The translations under genes and the position numbers were made by a program. Shown piece after piece: positions 8,262-16,932 of a DNA stretch of 64,000 bases (position 1 is the first letter of the stretch; each line of letters starts with the position of its first letter). The notes under the pieces were generated by a model, which saw only the letters and a list, made by a program, of their open reading frames with translations, ran no database searches and had not been told where the DNA came from. The stretch covers positions 95,650-159,649 of the forward strand of contig CAVGCY010000026.1 in the NCBI GenBank assembly GCA_963627915.1, read 5' to 3'. Origin of the DNA: CALACW01 sp963627915 (GTDB lineage Bacteria > Bacillota > Clostridia > Oscillospirales > Acutalibacteraceae).

Positions 8262-8290
8262 TTGATTCCAAAGCCTCGGTATGATATATT
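8262..8290 (+). promoter_or_regulatory. promoter of the partner-switching/alarmone operon
   Basis: TTGATT (8262-8267), 17-base spacer, TATATT (8285-8290). The leader before the TTG start at 8394 is about 100 bases. A short in-frame reading segment at 8312-8497 in another frame is judged non-coding. Confidence 0.7.
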
Positions 8291-8393
8291 ATTATCTATA
8301 GGATTTGTATCTTGTCGGTAATGAAAAAATATTTTCAATCGATTGCGCCGGCAAAAATTATAAATATTATTCCTGCGGAAGGCGGTTTATCCG

Positions 8394-10817
8394 TTGTTGT
8401 ATTTAACTGTTGCCACTCTTATTCCGGCATTATTGACATTTGTATTTATAAAATTATCAAAAAACGAAAAAATCAAAAGCATGCCTTACCTGCTTAAGCA
8501 GGTTATAATAGGCCTGGTTTTCGGCGGATATGCCGTTTTCTGCACGGAATGCGGAATTGACATCAACGGCGCCGTTATAAACGTCCGCGACAGTGCGCCG
8601 ATGGCGGCGGGACTGATTTTCGGCGGTCCGGCAGGTATTATAGCCGGACTTATCGGCGGAGTCGAAAGATGGTTCAGCGTATATTGGGGCGGCGGCGAAA
8701 TAACAAGGATCGCGTGCTCTGCCGCGACGATTATTGCGGGTCTTAACGCGGCAACACTCAGAAAACTAATGTTTAAAAACAAAAAACCATCGTTCTGCTT
8801 TTCCGTTGCAATAGGACTCGGAACGGAAGTTCTCCATATGCTTCTTGTGCTTTTGACAAATATGAACAACATGAGCGAAGCATTCTCCTTTATGAGACAA
8901 TGCGCACTCCCGATGATTCTATGCAACACTTTAGCTGTCGGGCTTGCCGTTCTTGCGACGGGCAATGTAAAATTCACGCGTCAAAAACCGAGTAAAATTG
9001 TTTACAGTTTTTTAAACGCATTGTTTATCTGCGTTTTAATACTTTTTTCAATTACGGTTTCCATAACATATGTCGTAAATACCAGCTTTGCAAAAAGCGA
9101 AGCGAAAACGCTTCTCCAGAGCAATCTGAACGATGTTACGCAGGAAATAGAAAACCACGGAGTCGGCGACAGACTTTCACACTGGAGAACGGGACAAACG
9201 GGCGGCATACTGGTTTTGGATAAAAGCGGAAACATTCTTGCCGCAAGTAAGTCGGGCAATCCCGTCACGGTCGAAAATTACGACGAATTGGCCGAAATTC
9301 TTAAGGAAAATACTTTTTACAAAACGAAAATCAACAACGAAAAAATATACTGCGAATACAGAATTGTAAAAGACTATTACATCTTCGCATACATGCCCGT
9401 TGACGAGGCTGACATTTCGAGAAACGTAACGTTTTATATGATAATGTTTACGGAAACTCTTATATATATAACCGTTTTCTGTCTCGTATATCAGATAACA
9501 CGGCTGAAATTCATTGAAAAAATAGAAAACGTAAACGACGGACTTAATAAAATAGTTCAGGGAGATTTGGACACAAAGCTTGACGTAAGGGACAGCTTCG
9601 AGTTTTCAAATCTTTCAGACGACATAAATTCGACCGTAGACGCGTTAAAAGATCATATTTCCGACGCAAAGAAAAAAATCGAACAGGAGCTTGAGCTTGC
9701 AAAGCAGATTCAAAAATCCGCAGTTCCGTTTATATTTCCGCCTTTCCCGAAGCGCAACGATTTTGATATATATGCGCTTATGAATACGGCTAAGGAAGTC
9801 GGGGGCGATTTTTACGACTTTTATTTTACCGATGAAAAACATTTTGCCTTTTTAATTGCGGATGTTTCGGGTAAGGGAATCCCGGCGGCTATGTTCATGA
9901 TGGCAAGCAAAACGCTTATAAAAAGTCTTGCCGAAGAAGGAAACACTGTTGAATCCGTATTTACAAAAACGAATGAAAAGCTTTGTAAAGGAAATAATGC
10001 CGGAATGTTCGTTACCGCATGGATGGGCGTTATAAATCTCGAAACCGGACATCTGGCATTCGCAAACGCCGGTCACAACCCCCCGCTTATATGCAGAAAA
10101 AACGGTACGTTTGAATATTTAAAAACAAAACCCAATTTCATTTTGGCGGGTATGGACTGTACCGTTTACAGAAAACATGAAATTCAATTAAATCCCGGCG
10201 ATAAAATTTATCTTTACACCGACGGAGTTACCGAAGCAAACGACCCGAACGGAAAACTTTTCGGAGACGATCGCCTTTTATCCGTTATGCAGAATCTCGG
10301 AGAAGGCACACCTGAAGAAATTTGCAAGCATATCGAAAACGAGGTTCACTTGTTTGCCGACGGAGCGGAGCAGAGCGACGACGTAACGATGCTGTCATTT
10401 CGTCTTAATTACATAAAATCAAACAACAGTATCACCGTCTATCCGAATATCGATTCGCTGCCGATTGTCAATTCGTATATTTATGATAAGCTCGATAAAA
10501 TAAACGTTTCAAAAAGCGTTCTTAATAAAATACAGATTATTATCGACGAAATATATTCAAATATTATGAAATACAGCTCGGCTTCTTCATTGGAGATAAA
10601 ATATTCGCTTGAAGACGAACGGCTGATGCTGACGTTTACCGACAACGGAATACAGTACGACCCCACAAAAAAAGCAGATCCCGACATTAATCTTTCCGCT
10701 GAGGACAGAGATATCGGAGGACTCGGCATTTTCATGGTTAAAAAAGCCGCGTCGTCAATAGAATACGAGTTTAAAGACAACAAAAATATCCTTAAAATTT
10801 CTGTAAATTTAAAATAG
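8394..10817 (+). CDS. 5TM-sensor / SpoIIE phosphatase / HATPase signalling protein (RsbU-like)
   Basis: 807 residues in one chain. Residues 1-190: five membrane segments with RDSAPMAAGLIFGGPAGIIAG, the 5TMR-LYT sensor signature. Then two more membrane segments (about 205 and 350) flanking an extracellular sensor loop, and a HAMP-like linker. Residues about 440-660: a PP2C/SpoIIE phosphatase with VGGDFYDFY, ADVSGKGIPAAMFM, YTDGVTEA and EQSDDVTM, i.e. the metal-binding Asp residues. Residues about 670-805: an RsbW-type HATPase with DEIYSNIMKYS, DNGIQYDP and GGLGIFMVKK. SpoIIE-type phosphatases dephosphorylate STAS antagonists and RsbW-type domains phosphorylate them, so both opposing activities seem to be in one protein. 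The TTG start is preceded by GGAAGG; a stop lies just upstream in frame. First gene of a three-gene operon. Confidence 0.85.
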   Translation: MLYLTVATLIPALLTFVFIKLSKNEKIKSMPYLLKQVIIGLVFGGYAVFCTECGIDINGAVINVRDSAPMAAGLIFGGPAGIIAGLIGGVERWFSVYWGGGEITRIACSAATIIAGLNAATLRKLMFKNKKPSFCFSVAIGLGTEVLHMLLVLLTNMNNMSEAFSFMRQCALPMILCNTLAVGLAVLATGNVKFTRQKPSKIVYSFLNALFICVLILFSITVSITYVVNTSFAKSEAKTLLQSNLNDVTQEIENHGVGDRLSHWRTGQTGGILVLDKSGNILAASKSGNPVTVENYDELAEILKENTFYKTKINNEKIYCEYRIVKDYYIFAYMPVDEADISRNVTFYMIMFTETLIYITVFCLVYQITRLKFIEKIENVNDGLNKIVQGDLDTKLDVRDSFEFSNLSDDINSTVDALKDHISDAKKKIEQELELAKQIQKSAVPFIFPPFPKRNDFDIYALMNTAKEVGGDFYDFYFTDEKHFAFLIADVSGKGIPAAMFMMASKTLIKSLAEEGNTVESVFTKTNEKLCKGNNAGMFVTAWMGVINLETGHLAFANAGHNPPLICRKNGTFEYLKTKPNFILAGMDCTVYRKHEIQLNPGDKIYLYTDGVTEANDPNGKLFGDDRLLSVMQNLGEGTPEEICKHIENEVHLFADGAEQSDDVTMLSFRLNYIKSNNSITVYPNIDSLPIVNSYIYDKLDKINVSKSVLNKIQIIIDEIYSNIMKYSSASSLEIKYSLEDERLMLTFTDNGIQYDPTKKADPDINLSAEDRDIGGLGIFMVKKAASSIEYEFKDNKNILKISVNLK

Positions 10818-10834
10818 AACGGAGGAAACGATTT

Positions 10835-11374
10835 TTGTACGGCAATGCACTGATTTATGCGATTAAAGCACACGAAAATAAAAAAAGAAAAGACGGAAAA
10901 CCGTATATATCGCATCCGATTTCCGTTGCTATAGAGCTTGCGAAAAATTCCGCCGACGACAATTTGATAAGCGCGGGACTTCTGCATGATACAATCGAGG
11001 ATACGACCGTTACCTACGATGAATTGGAAGAAGCCTTCGGCAGAGAAATTGCCGGTCTGGTTTTATGCGATACGGAAAACAAAAAGCTGCCGTGGGAGGA
11101 ACGAAAACAGTCGGTAATAGACTTTTTGTCGTCCTCCGCCGACCGAAGAGCACAGATGCTCATCTGCGCCGACAAACTTGCAAATCTCAGAGATATCAGA
11201 AATATGCTTGATGAATACGGCGAGGACGCATGGAACGTATTCAAAAGAGGCAGACAGCAGCAAAAATGGTTTTATTCCAAGCTTGTCGAAGCATTGAAAC
11301 CGATTGAGGATCTTGATATGTACAAAGAACTGAAACAAACGACGCTTTCGCTGTTTGAGGAAGAGAAAAAATAA
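10835..11374 (+). CDS. HD-domain (p)ppGpp hydrolase-like protein (Mesh1/SpoT-HD type)
   Basis: 179 residues. It matches the isolated hydrolase domain of RelA/SpoT proteins: YISHPISVAIELA, AGLLHDTIEDT (metal-binding HD, near residue 52), EEAFGREIAGLV and ADKLANLRDI (near residue 115). No synthetase or TGS/ACT domain follows, so it is a small alarmone hydrolase type. The family removes the 3'-diphosphate from (p)ppGpp; some members act on NADPH or other nucleotides. TTG start with GGAGG nine bases before. It sits 17 bases after the SpoIIE-HATPase gene and 24 before the STAS-kinase gene, in one operon. Substrate is inferred. Confidence 0.8.
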   Translation: MYGNALIYAIKAHENKKRKDGKPYISHPISVAIELAKNSADDNLISAGLLHDTIEDTTVTYDELEEAFGREIAGLVLCDTENKKLPWEERKQSVIDFLSSSADRRAQMLICADKLANLRDIRNMLDEYGEDAWNVFKRGRQQQKWFYSKLVEALKPIEDLDMYKELKQTTLSLFEEEKK

Positions 11375-11398
11375 ATTTTATAAAGGGAGATTTCAACT

Positions 11399-12568
11399 AT
11401 GAGCGTTAAAATCGAAACCAAAAATAACCTTGCTTACGCATTTGTATCGGGAAGCATAACATCTTCAAATTCCAATGAATTTGAAGAAGCAATCGCGGAT
11501 TGTCCGGGAGATACAGACGGATTAATAATCGACGCAAGCGAGCTTGATTTTATTTCATCTGCGGGACTTCGCGTTATTCTCTCGGCAAAAAAGAGATGCT
11601 CGAATAAAACATTTAAGGTAATCGGCGTCAACAACGACGTAAAAAGCGTATTTGACGTTACGGGCTTTTCGGAGATTATGGACATTGAAAGCAGCGTACG
11701 TCAAATTTCCGTAGAAGGATGCGAGCTTATCGGCGCGGGCGCATGCGGAGAATGCTACCGCCTTGACGACGAAACGATCGTCAAGCTTTATTATCCGCAT
11801 ATCGAAAGCAAGGAAATTGAAACCGAAAAAGCATTTGCAAAAAAGGCTTTTGTTCTCGGAATACCGACCGCAATATCATATGATATAGTAGAATGCAACG
11901 GCAGAACCGGAGTTATGTATGAGCTTATCAAATCAAAGACTCTCGGCGAACTTATCCGTTCCGATTATGAAAACGTTGACAAATACGTAGATATGTACGT
12001 CGACGTCTGCAAAAAGGTTTCTTCAATCAGAACAGACGACGCCTCTCTCCCGAAATTTAAGGAAGGCTCACGCGAATATATTGAAAAGCTTACAAAGACC
12101 GACAGCAGGGAAAAGGAATATCTTTACAAATTCTTGGACCTCATCCCCGACGGAAATTACTGTATTCACGGCGATCTGAACATAAATAATATAATGGTCG
12201 AAAACAACGAATGCGTTCTTATAGACATGGGTGAGCTTGGAGTCGGCATGCCTCTGTTCGATATTTCAAGAATCATCTTTTCAATGGTATATGCCAACAC
12301 CGCACCCGGTGAATTTAACTCGTTTTATAAAATGCCGAGCGAACGCGTCACCGAAATCTACAATAAATTCATAAATAAATATTTCGGCGGAACGATTGAG
12401 GACGCTATGAAAAAAGACGAAACGTTAAAATGGGTTTATCCTCTTGCCTGGTTCAGATGCTGCACCGCAATGCTTAAGGAATCAAGATGGAGCGACAGCC
12501 AGACGGAAATGACAAAGGATTTGCTTGATAATCATCTCATTCCGTTCGTCGACGAACTTTTAAAATAA
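11399..12568 (+). CDS. STAS domain fused to a phosphotransferase/kinase-like domain
   Basis: 389 residues. Residues 1-105 form a STAS anti-sigma-antagonist domain with the phospho-site motif FISSAGLRVIL near residue 53. Residues about 110-389 resemble the APH/choline-kinase fold: a glycine-rich entry (GAGACGECYRLDDETIVKLY), then HGDLNINNIMVEN (catalytic Asp, near 259) and LIDMGELG (metal-binding Asp, near 277). This kinase-like part resembles, as I recall it, TIGR02172-type phosphotransferases. The STAS half is the likely substrate of the SpoIIE/HATPase protein two genes upstream. The kinase substrate is unknown. The domain fusion is intact, without frame break, and is followed by a terminator. 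Confidence 0.85.
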   Translation: MSVKIETKNNLAYAFVSGSITSSNSNEFEEAIADCPGDTDGLIIDASELDFISSAGLRVILSAKKRCSNKTFKVIGVNNDVKSVFDVTGFSEIMDIESSVRQISVEGCELIGAGACGECYRLDDETIVKLYYPHIESKEIETEKAFAKKAFVLGIPTAISYDIVECNGRTGVMYELIKSKTLGELIRSDYENVDKYVDMYVDVCKKVSSIRTDDASLPKFKEGSREYIEKLTKTDSREKEYLYKFLDLIPDGNYCIHGDLNINNIMVENNECVLIDMGELGVGMPLFDISRIIFSMVYANTAPGEFNSFYKMPSERVTEIYNKFINKYFGGTIEDAMKKDETLKWVYPLAWFRCCTAMLKESRWSDSQTEMTKDLLDNHLIPFVDELLK

Positions 12569-12600
12569 AACAATATCATTGCTTTTTATAAAATAATCAA

Positions 12601-12640
12601 AAACCGGAACTTAAACACAAAATTTAAGTCCCGGTTTTTT
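12601..12640 (+). terminator. bidirectional terminator between the signalling operon and GH5
   Basis: Stem AAACCGGaACTTAAA / TTTAAGTcCCGGTTT with TTTTTT on the plus side and an A run on the minus side, so it can serve both convergent genes. Confidence 0.85.
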
Positions 12641-12658
12641 ATTACCTCAGCGTATAAA

Positions 12659-14134
12659 TTAATAATATACTTTTACCGTATTCTTTCCTTCCGCGCTGTC
12701 TATGAAAAGAGTCATTGCGCCGTTTTCATCGGTTTTTATTTCATATTTGCCGTCCGCCTCAACTCTTACAGGCTCTCCGGGCAAAAATATTTCCGTCTGT
12801 CCGTTATTCGCCTGCGTATGCAGATATTCAAGACTGAATACACGGCTTCTTCTGTTAAATCCGTAGGACTTAATTTCGCCGCTTACAGCCTGCGGATAAG
12901 GACGTGCGATTATCTGCATTATTTTCGTTCCCATAAGTCCGGAATAATACGTCCAGTATGTCTGACTCCATTTGTTTGAATCAAACCTTTCAAGCAAATG
13001 CTCAAGATGCGGATATTCCTCGCTTCCGTCAACCATTCCGCCCCATTCGCCTATGATAACGGGCGTACCGAGCCTGAGCTGCGTGCGCCTGTGCTCGTCA
13101 AAAATTCCGTCCACTCTCGCATTGCTTGCCGTATTTGTCATGGGCGTGTCAACGGTAAGGTCATATGCATGGGGCGCAAACATCAGGTTCTCCTCCCTGA
13201 CGCCGTTATCATAAACAAGTCTCGGCGTGGTGCACGGGATACCGAGATTCGAATAATAGCAGTTTTCCATGATTATTATTCCCTTATCGGTAACCTCGCG
13301 TATTGCCGATGCGCATTTACGCAAAAACGGGTAGTATTTCTTTACGTCAAACTGTCTTATCGTACTCTCCGCCGGCTTCGTAACGCTTTTCATTACGCTT
13401 CTGTCGTCAAGCACGGCAAGCGCCGACGTAAATTTATCCTCACCCTTTATAATGTTTTTTATTGCCTTTATTCTCTTAACCTTACCCGAAAAAACGACAG
13501 TTTCGATTCCGCCCTTAACAATCTGACGAAACGCCTTGCCGCCGTCGGTTCCGGGATACGGCTCGTTCATTACGTCGAATCCCAAAAGCCCCGGTCTGCC
13601 GCTGAATTTTTCAGCGACATGCTTCCACATATCGCAGTAATGCTCCTGAAGCCCCCTGCCGTTTATCGGAGTATTGTTCCAAAAGTTATCGCACGCTCTG
13701 TGAACAGCTTTTGAAATAAAATATCCTTCCGCCCATATAAATTTAGGCTCTCTGTACTTATACGAATCCGTGATTGTAGCCCAGTCGGGCGCTCCGTCCG
13801 AAAAACGCGCTGAATAAAGATCCTGATGCATATCGAGATAATAATAAATTCCGTACTTCTCACACATTTCGGCATACGAAACCATCATATCAAGATATTC
13901 GTCGTTATATTTTCCGCACTCCGGCTCTATCGCGTCCCAGATAAGACCGAGACGAATAATATTTATACCGAATTTTTTAAATGAAGCGAACGTCTCGTCC
14001 GTCCAGTCGGGTTTATAATCCTTAGTTCCGTCACCGTTCTCCTTGCCTTTATAAACCATATTAATCCCGTTAAATATGCGTTCTCTTCCAAGCTCGTCAA
14101 CAAGCGACATTTTCCTGACGCAGATAGTGTTCAT
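12659..14134 (-). CDS. cytosolic family 5 glycoside hydrolase (endoglycoceramidase-like)
   Basis: 491 residues with no signal peptide. The GH5 barrel spans about residues 15-400: NIIRLGLIWDAIEPECG, YYLDMHQDLYS, GFDVMNEPYP (acid/base Glu, near 190) and PVIIGEWGGM (nucleophile Glu, near 361). A beta-rich C-terminal domain follows (about 420-491). The strand order and the EP.CG / DMHQD segments resemble endoglycoceramidase-type and related beta-glycosidases of GH5. The absence of a secretion signal suggests it acts on imported oligosaccharides or glycosides. ATG with GGGTGAG upstream. Monocistronic, with its own promoter and a hairpin in the leader. Substrate uncertain. Confidence 0.8.
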   Translation of the reverse strand: MNTICVRKMSLVDELGRERIFNGINMVYKGKENGDGTKDYKPDWTDETFASFKKFGINIIRLGLIWDAIEPECGKYNDEYLDMMVSYAEMCEKYGIYYYLDMHQDLYSARFSDGAPDWATITDSYKYREPKFIWAEGYFISKAVHRACDNFWNNTPINGRGLQEHYCDMWKHVAEKFSGRPGLLGFDVMNEPYPGTDGGKAFRQIVKGGIETVVFSGKVKRIKAIKNIIKGEDKFTSALAVLDDRSVMKSVTKPAESTIRQFDVKKYYPFLRKCASAIREVTDKGIIIMENCYYSNLGIPCTTPRLVYDNGVREENLMFAPHAYDLTVDTPMTNTASNARVDGIFDEHRRTQLRLGTPVIIGEWGGMVDGSEEYPHLEHLLERFDSNKWSQTYWTYYSGLMGTKIMQIIARPYPQAVSGEIKSYGFNRRSRVFSLEYLHTQANNGQTEIFLPGEPVRVEADGKYEIKTDENGAMTLFIDSAEGKNTVKVYY

Positions 14135-14165
14135 ATACTCACCCGTTTTTTAATTACTTTAATCA

Positions 14166-14200
14166 GGCTGACGGGAATTAAATCCGTGCCGACCGTCAGC
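14166..14200. repeat. inverted repeat in the GH5 leader
   Basis: GCTGACGG / CCGTCAGC stem (35 bases) between the GH5 promoter and its ATG, with no T run. Its left arm and following bases (GCTGAC.GGAATT.AA) resemble the upp terminator at 7738. Confidence 0.5.
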
Positions 14201-14204
14201 TTTA

Positions 14205-14233
14205 ATTATACAGGATATACCGCCTGTTTTCAA
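14205..14233 (-). promoter_or_regulatory. promoter of the GH5 gene
   Basis: Minus strand: TTGAAA (14228-14233), 17-base spacer, TATAAT (14205-14210), about 70 bases before the start codon. The rest of the gap to pgsA (14234-14375) shows nothing I recognise. Confidence 0.75.
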
Positions 14234-14375
14234 TCTTTAGTAAAAAAATAAAAATAAATTTACATTTGAGCGTACGTTGCCGCTTGCAAATCATCAAGCG
14301 TTACCCGAATGATATATCGAGCAAGGTTATTATACACATTATTACGCCCGCATAAATAACACGAATAAAATAAAA

Positions 14376-14404
14376 TTCACACCGTATCGCATAAACGGTG
14401 TGAA
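14376..14404 (-). terminator. terminator of the recA-recX-rimO-pgsA unit
   Basis: Perfect stem TTCACACCGT / ACGGTGTGAA on the minus strand, followed by TTTTATTTT, 10 bases after the pgsA stop. Confidence 0.85.
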
Positions 14405-14414
14405 AAATACCTTG

Positions 14415-14981
14415 TTACATTGTAATGTCTATTTTATCCTTTGCCTTGATTAAATATATAATTCCCGAAATAACGGCAAGAACTGCGGTAATACCGAGCA
14501 GAATATTTGAAAAAAGCGTGAGATCAAATCCGATTTTTACAAGTCCGAACTGGTCAAATACAAGAATCGTCAAAATAATAACGGTAAATACCATCTGCGA
14601 AACGGTCTTTATTTTACCCCAAATATTAGCCGGGATAACCACTCCCTGCGACGAAGCGATAAGACGAGCCGACGTTACGGCAAATTCTCTTGTCAAAATT
14701 ACAAAAACAATCCATATACTGCAATAGCCGTCGTTCATTAACGCAAGCAGCGCCGCCGTTGTCAGCATCTTATCCGCTACCGGATCGGCAAGCTTCCCGA
14801 ACACGGTAACCTGATTGTGTTTTCTTGCAAGTCTGCCGTCTATTGCGTCGGTAATTGAAGCCGCAAGAAATATAATCAACGCCCAAAGCATATTGTATGC
14901 AATTGCGTCTATCATATAAAAAGCCAAAAATACAGGCGTTATGATCATTCTGAATACAGTAAGCTTATTAGGCATGTTCAT
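14415..14981 (-). CDS. pgsA: CDP-diacylglycerol-glycerol-3-phosphate 3-phosphatidyltransferase
   Basis: 188 residues from ATG 14981, chosen because GGAG lies 11 bases upstream. A GTG at 14993 overlaps that site. Integral membrane enzyme with about six hydrophobic helices that makes phosphatidylglycerol phosphate from CDP-diacylglycerol and glycerol 3-phosphate. The complete CDP-alcohol phosphotransferase motif is present: DAIDGRLAR, then G, ADPVADK (residues about 44-68). It follows rimO by 15 bases and is the last gene of the recA unit. PgsA is preferred over cardiolipin or PS synthase by the sequence around the motif and the usual recA/rimO neighbourhood. Confidence 0.9.
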   Translation of the reverse strand: MNMPNKLTVFRMIITPVFLAFYMIDAIAYNMLWALIIFLAASITDAIDGRLARKHNQVTVFGKLADPVADKMLTTAALLALMNDGYCSIWIVFVILTREFAVTSARLIASSQGVVIPANIWGKIKTVSQMVFTVIILTILVFDQFGLVKIGFDLTLFSNILLGITAVLAVISGIIYLIKAKDKIDITM

Positions 14982-14996
14982 TATAATACGCACTCC

Positions 14997-16325
14997 TTAT
15001 TCGACAACCTCGCCCATGAGGTCATAGTCCTTCGTATCAAAAATCCTTACATCAACCATATCGCCCTCGTCAAGCTCTTTTCGGCTTGTAAAGAAAACGG
15101 CGGAATCGATTTCGGGCGCGTCCATCCACGTTCTGCCGAAATAACTGTCCGTGTACGCGTCGTAACCGTCGACGACGCATCTCTGAACGGTGTCAATGAA
15201 CTGTTTCTGCTTGTACGTGAAAATATCGTACTGCTGTTCCATTATAATTTCTCCGCGTTTCTGCTTAACATCGGGGTCAACCTGATCCTCAAATTCCGCG
15301 GCGGGCGTGTTCTCCTCGGGCGAATATGCAAAGCATCCGAGTCTGTCAAACTGCGCTTCGTCCACAAATTCACTGAGATTATTAAACTCATCCTCGCCCT
15401 CTCCGGGAAATCCCGTTATAAACGTCGTGCGGATTACGGCGTTCGGAAGCCTGTCTCTGATTTTTTCTATAAGAGCAAGAAGAGACTCCCTGTCTCCCGT
15501 CCTGTTCATTCTTTTTAAAATCTTGCCGTCCGCATGCTGTAACGGCAAATCTATATAGTTAAGAATTTTATCCTCACTTGCCATAACGTCAAGAAGCTCG
15601 TCGGTTATCCTGTCCGGATAGCAATAAAGCAGTCTTATCCATTCAATTCCGTCGATTTTGCAAAGCTTTTTAAGAAGAGACGGAAGTCTTAATTCATTAT
15701 ATAAATCCTCTCCGTATCTCGTAACGTCCTGAGCTATCACAATAAGCTCCTTAACGCCGTCGGAAGCCAGCTTCTCAGCCTCTTTAACAATGCTCTCCTC
15801 CGTACGGCTTCTGAACCTGCCCCTTATCATGGGTATGGCGCAGTATGTACAGCAATTTGAGCATCCGTCCGCAATTTTGAGATACGCCCAGTGCGATGGA
15901 GTCGAAAGTATTCTATCGCCCTCTATCGGCATAGACTCCTTATCAGAAAACTCCTCGACAGCCTCGTCATTCATAACGCGATTACACATTTCAACGATAT
16001 CGCCGTTGCATCCTAAGCCCATAATACCGTCGATTTCGGGCATTTCCTTTATAACCTCGTCCTTATACCTCTGTGCAAGACATCCGCATACGAGAATCTT
16101 TTTTATAACGCCCTCTTTTTTCAGATCCGCCATTTCAAGAATGTTCTCTATAGCCTCTTTTTTAGCGTCCTCGATAAAACCGCACGTATTGATAACGACA
16201 ATATCAGCCGAATACGCGTCGTCCACGATTTCATATCCCGCCGCATTCAGCTTGGAAAGCATCATTTCCGAATCAACCTGATTTTTAGGACATCCGAGCG
16301 ATATAAGTCCGACCTTAATACTCAT
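14997..16325 (-). CDS. rimO: ribosomal protein S12 methylthiotransferase RimO
   Basis: 442 residues. Radical-SAM enzyme that adds a methylthio group to Asp of ribosomal protein S12. Domain order: an N-terminal MTTase domain with Cys in SLGCPKNQ, INTCGF and VCGCLAQR, a radical-SAM core with CSNCCTYC (near residue 155, three-Cys motif), and a C-terminal TRAM domain. The N-terminal SLGCPKNQVDSE and the IPMIRGRFRSR segment separate RimO from MiaB. Its start overlaps the end of recX by 11 bases. Between recX and pgsA in one operon. Confidence 0.94.
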   Translation of the reverse strand: MSIKVGLISLGCPKNQVDSEMMLSKLNAAGYEIVDDAYSADIVVINTCGFIEDAKKEAIENILEMADLKKEGVIKKILVCGCLAQRYKDEVIKEMPEIDGIMGLGCNGDIVEMCNRVMNDEAVEEFSDKESMPIEGDRILSTPSHWAYLKIADGCSNCCTYCAIPMIRGRFRSRTEESIVKEAEKLASDGVKELIVIAQDVTRYGEDLYNELRLPSLLKKLCKIDGIEWIRLLYCYPDRITDELLDVMASEDKILNYIDLPLQHADGKILKRMNRTGDRESLLALIEKIRDRLPNAVIRTTFITGFPGEGEDEFNNLSEFVDEAQFDRLGCFAYSPEENTPAAEFEDQVDPDVKQKRGEIIMEQQYDIFTYKQKQFIDTVQRCVVDGYDAYTDSYFGRTWMDAPEIDSAVFFTSRKELDEGDMVDVRIFDTKDYDLMGEVVE

Positions 16326-16932
16326 ATGTGTTCTCTCCGTTCATCTGCTCTGTTGCCTTTCGTATTTGAGAATACGAATATCCGAGCCTAAGGCAGCCCG
16401 CGTAAAGTCGTCTGAGTCCCTTTTCGTCCGAAAGACAATCCATATATTTTTTTTCAATTATATCAATAATACACGAAATTTCATCGATGTCAAGTCCGCC
16501 GACCGCACCGTCGATAATATCCCTGTCTACGCCTTTTATCAAAAGCTCTTTTCTTATTCTGTCCGCACCGTAACGCTTCTTTTCGTAAAGCTCCGAAGCG
16601 TATCTTTGCGCAAAATCCGCGTCGTCGACAAATCCCAGCTCCCTGCATTTTTCGATTGCGAAGTCACAGCTTTCAGGCGGGTATTTTCTTAAAAGCTTAT
16701 CTCTTAATTCCTTTTCGGAATGCGCTCTCAGCGTAAGAATCCTGACCGCGCCCGAATAAGCAAGACGGCCGCCGACCATTTTTTTAAACCCGTCAATGCC
16801 GTCGCCGTCGATTTCATCGCCGTCCGAATATCCGCTTGAATACCAGACGGAAGAGCTTACGTTCATAATAAACGTATCGTCAGCGTATATGTTCAGTTTA
16901 CCGCCTTTTGCTGAAACAGACCTTAACTTCAT
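16315..16932 (-). CDS. recX: RecX regulator of RecA
   Basis: 205 residues. RecX binds RecA filaments and limits or modulates recombinase activity. It shows three-helix repeats with ARILTLRAHSEKEL-like (here AVRILTLRAHSEKELRDKLL), CRELGFVDDADFAQRYAS and YGADRIRKELLIKG, all typical of the family, plus a divergent N-terminal beta domain. It starts at the base where the recA stop begins (TGATG overlap), so production is coupled to recA. Downstream it overlaps rimO. Confidence 0.88.
   Translation of the reverse strand: MKLRSVSAKGGKLNIYADDTFIMNVSSSVWYSSGYSDGDEIDGDGIDGFKKMVGGRLAYSGAVRILTLRAHSEKELRDKLLRKYPPESCDFAIEKCRELGFVDDADFAQRYASELYEKKRYGADRIRKELLIKGVDRDIIDGAVGGLDIDEISCIIDIIEKKYMDCLSDEKGLRRLYAGCLRLGYSYSQIRKATEQMNGENTYEY

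Noticed and set aside
8312..8497. A 61-codon frame overlapping the start of the SpoIIE-HATPase gene, suggesting a frameshifted N-terminus
   Set aside because: No ribosome site, no conserved sequence, and the 807-residue frame already contains the full 5TM sensor with its own TTG and GGAAGG.
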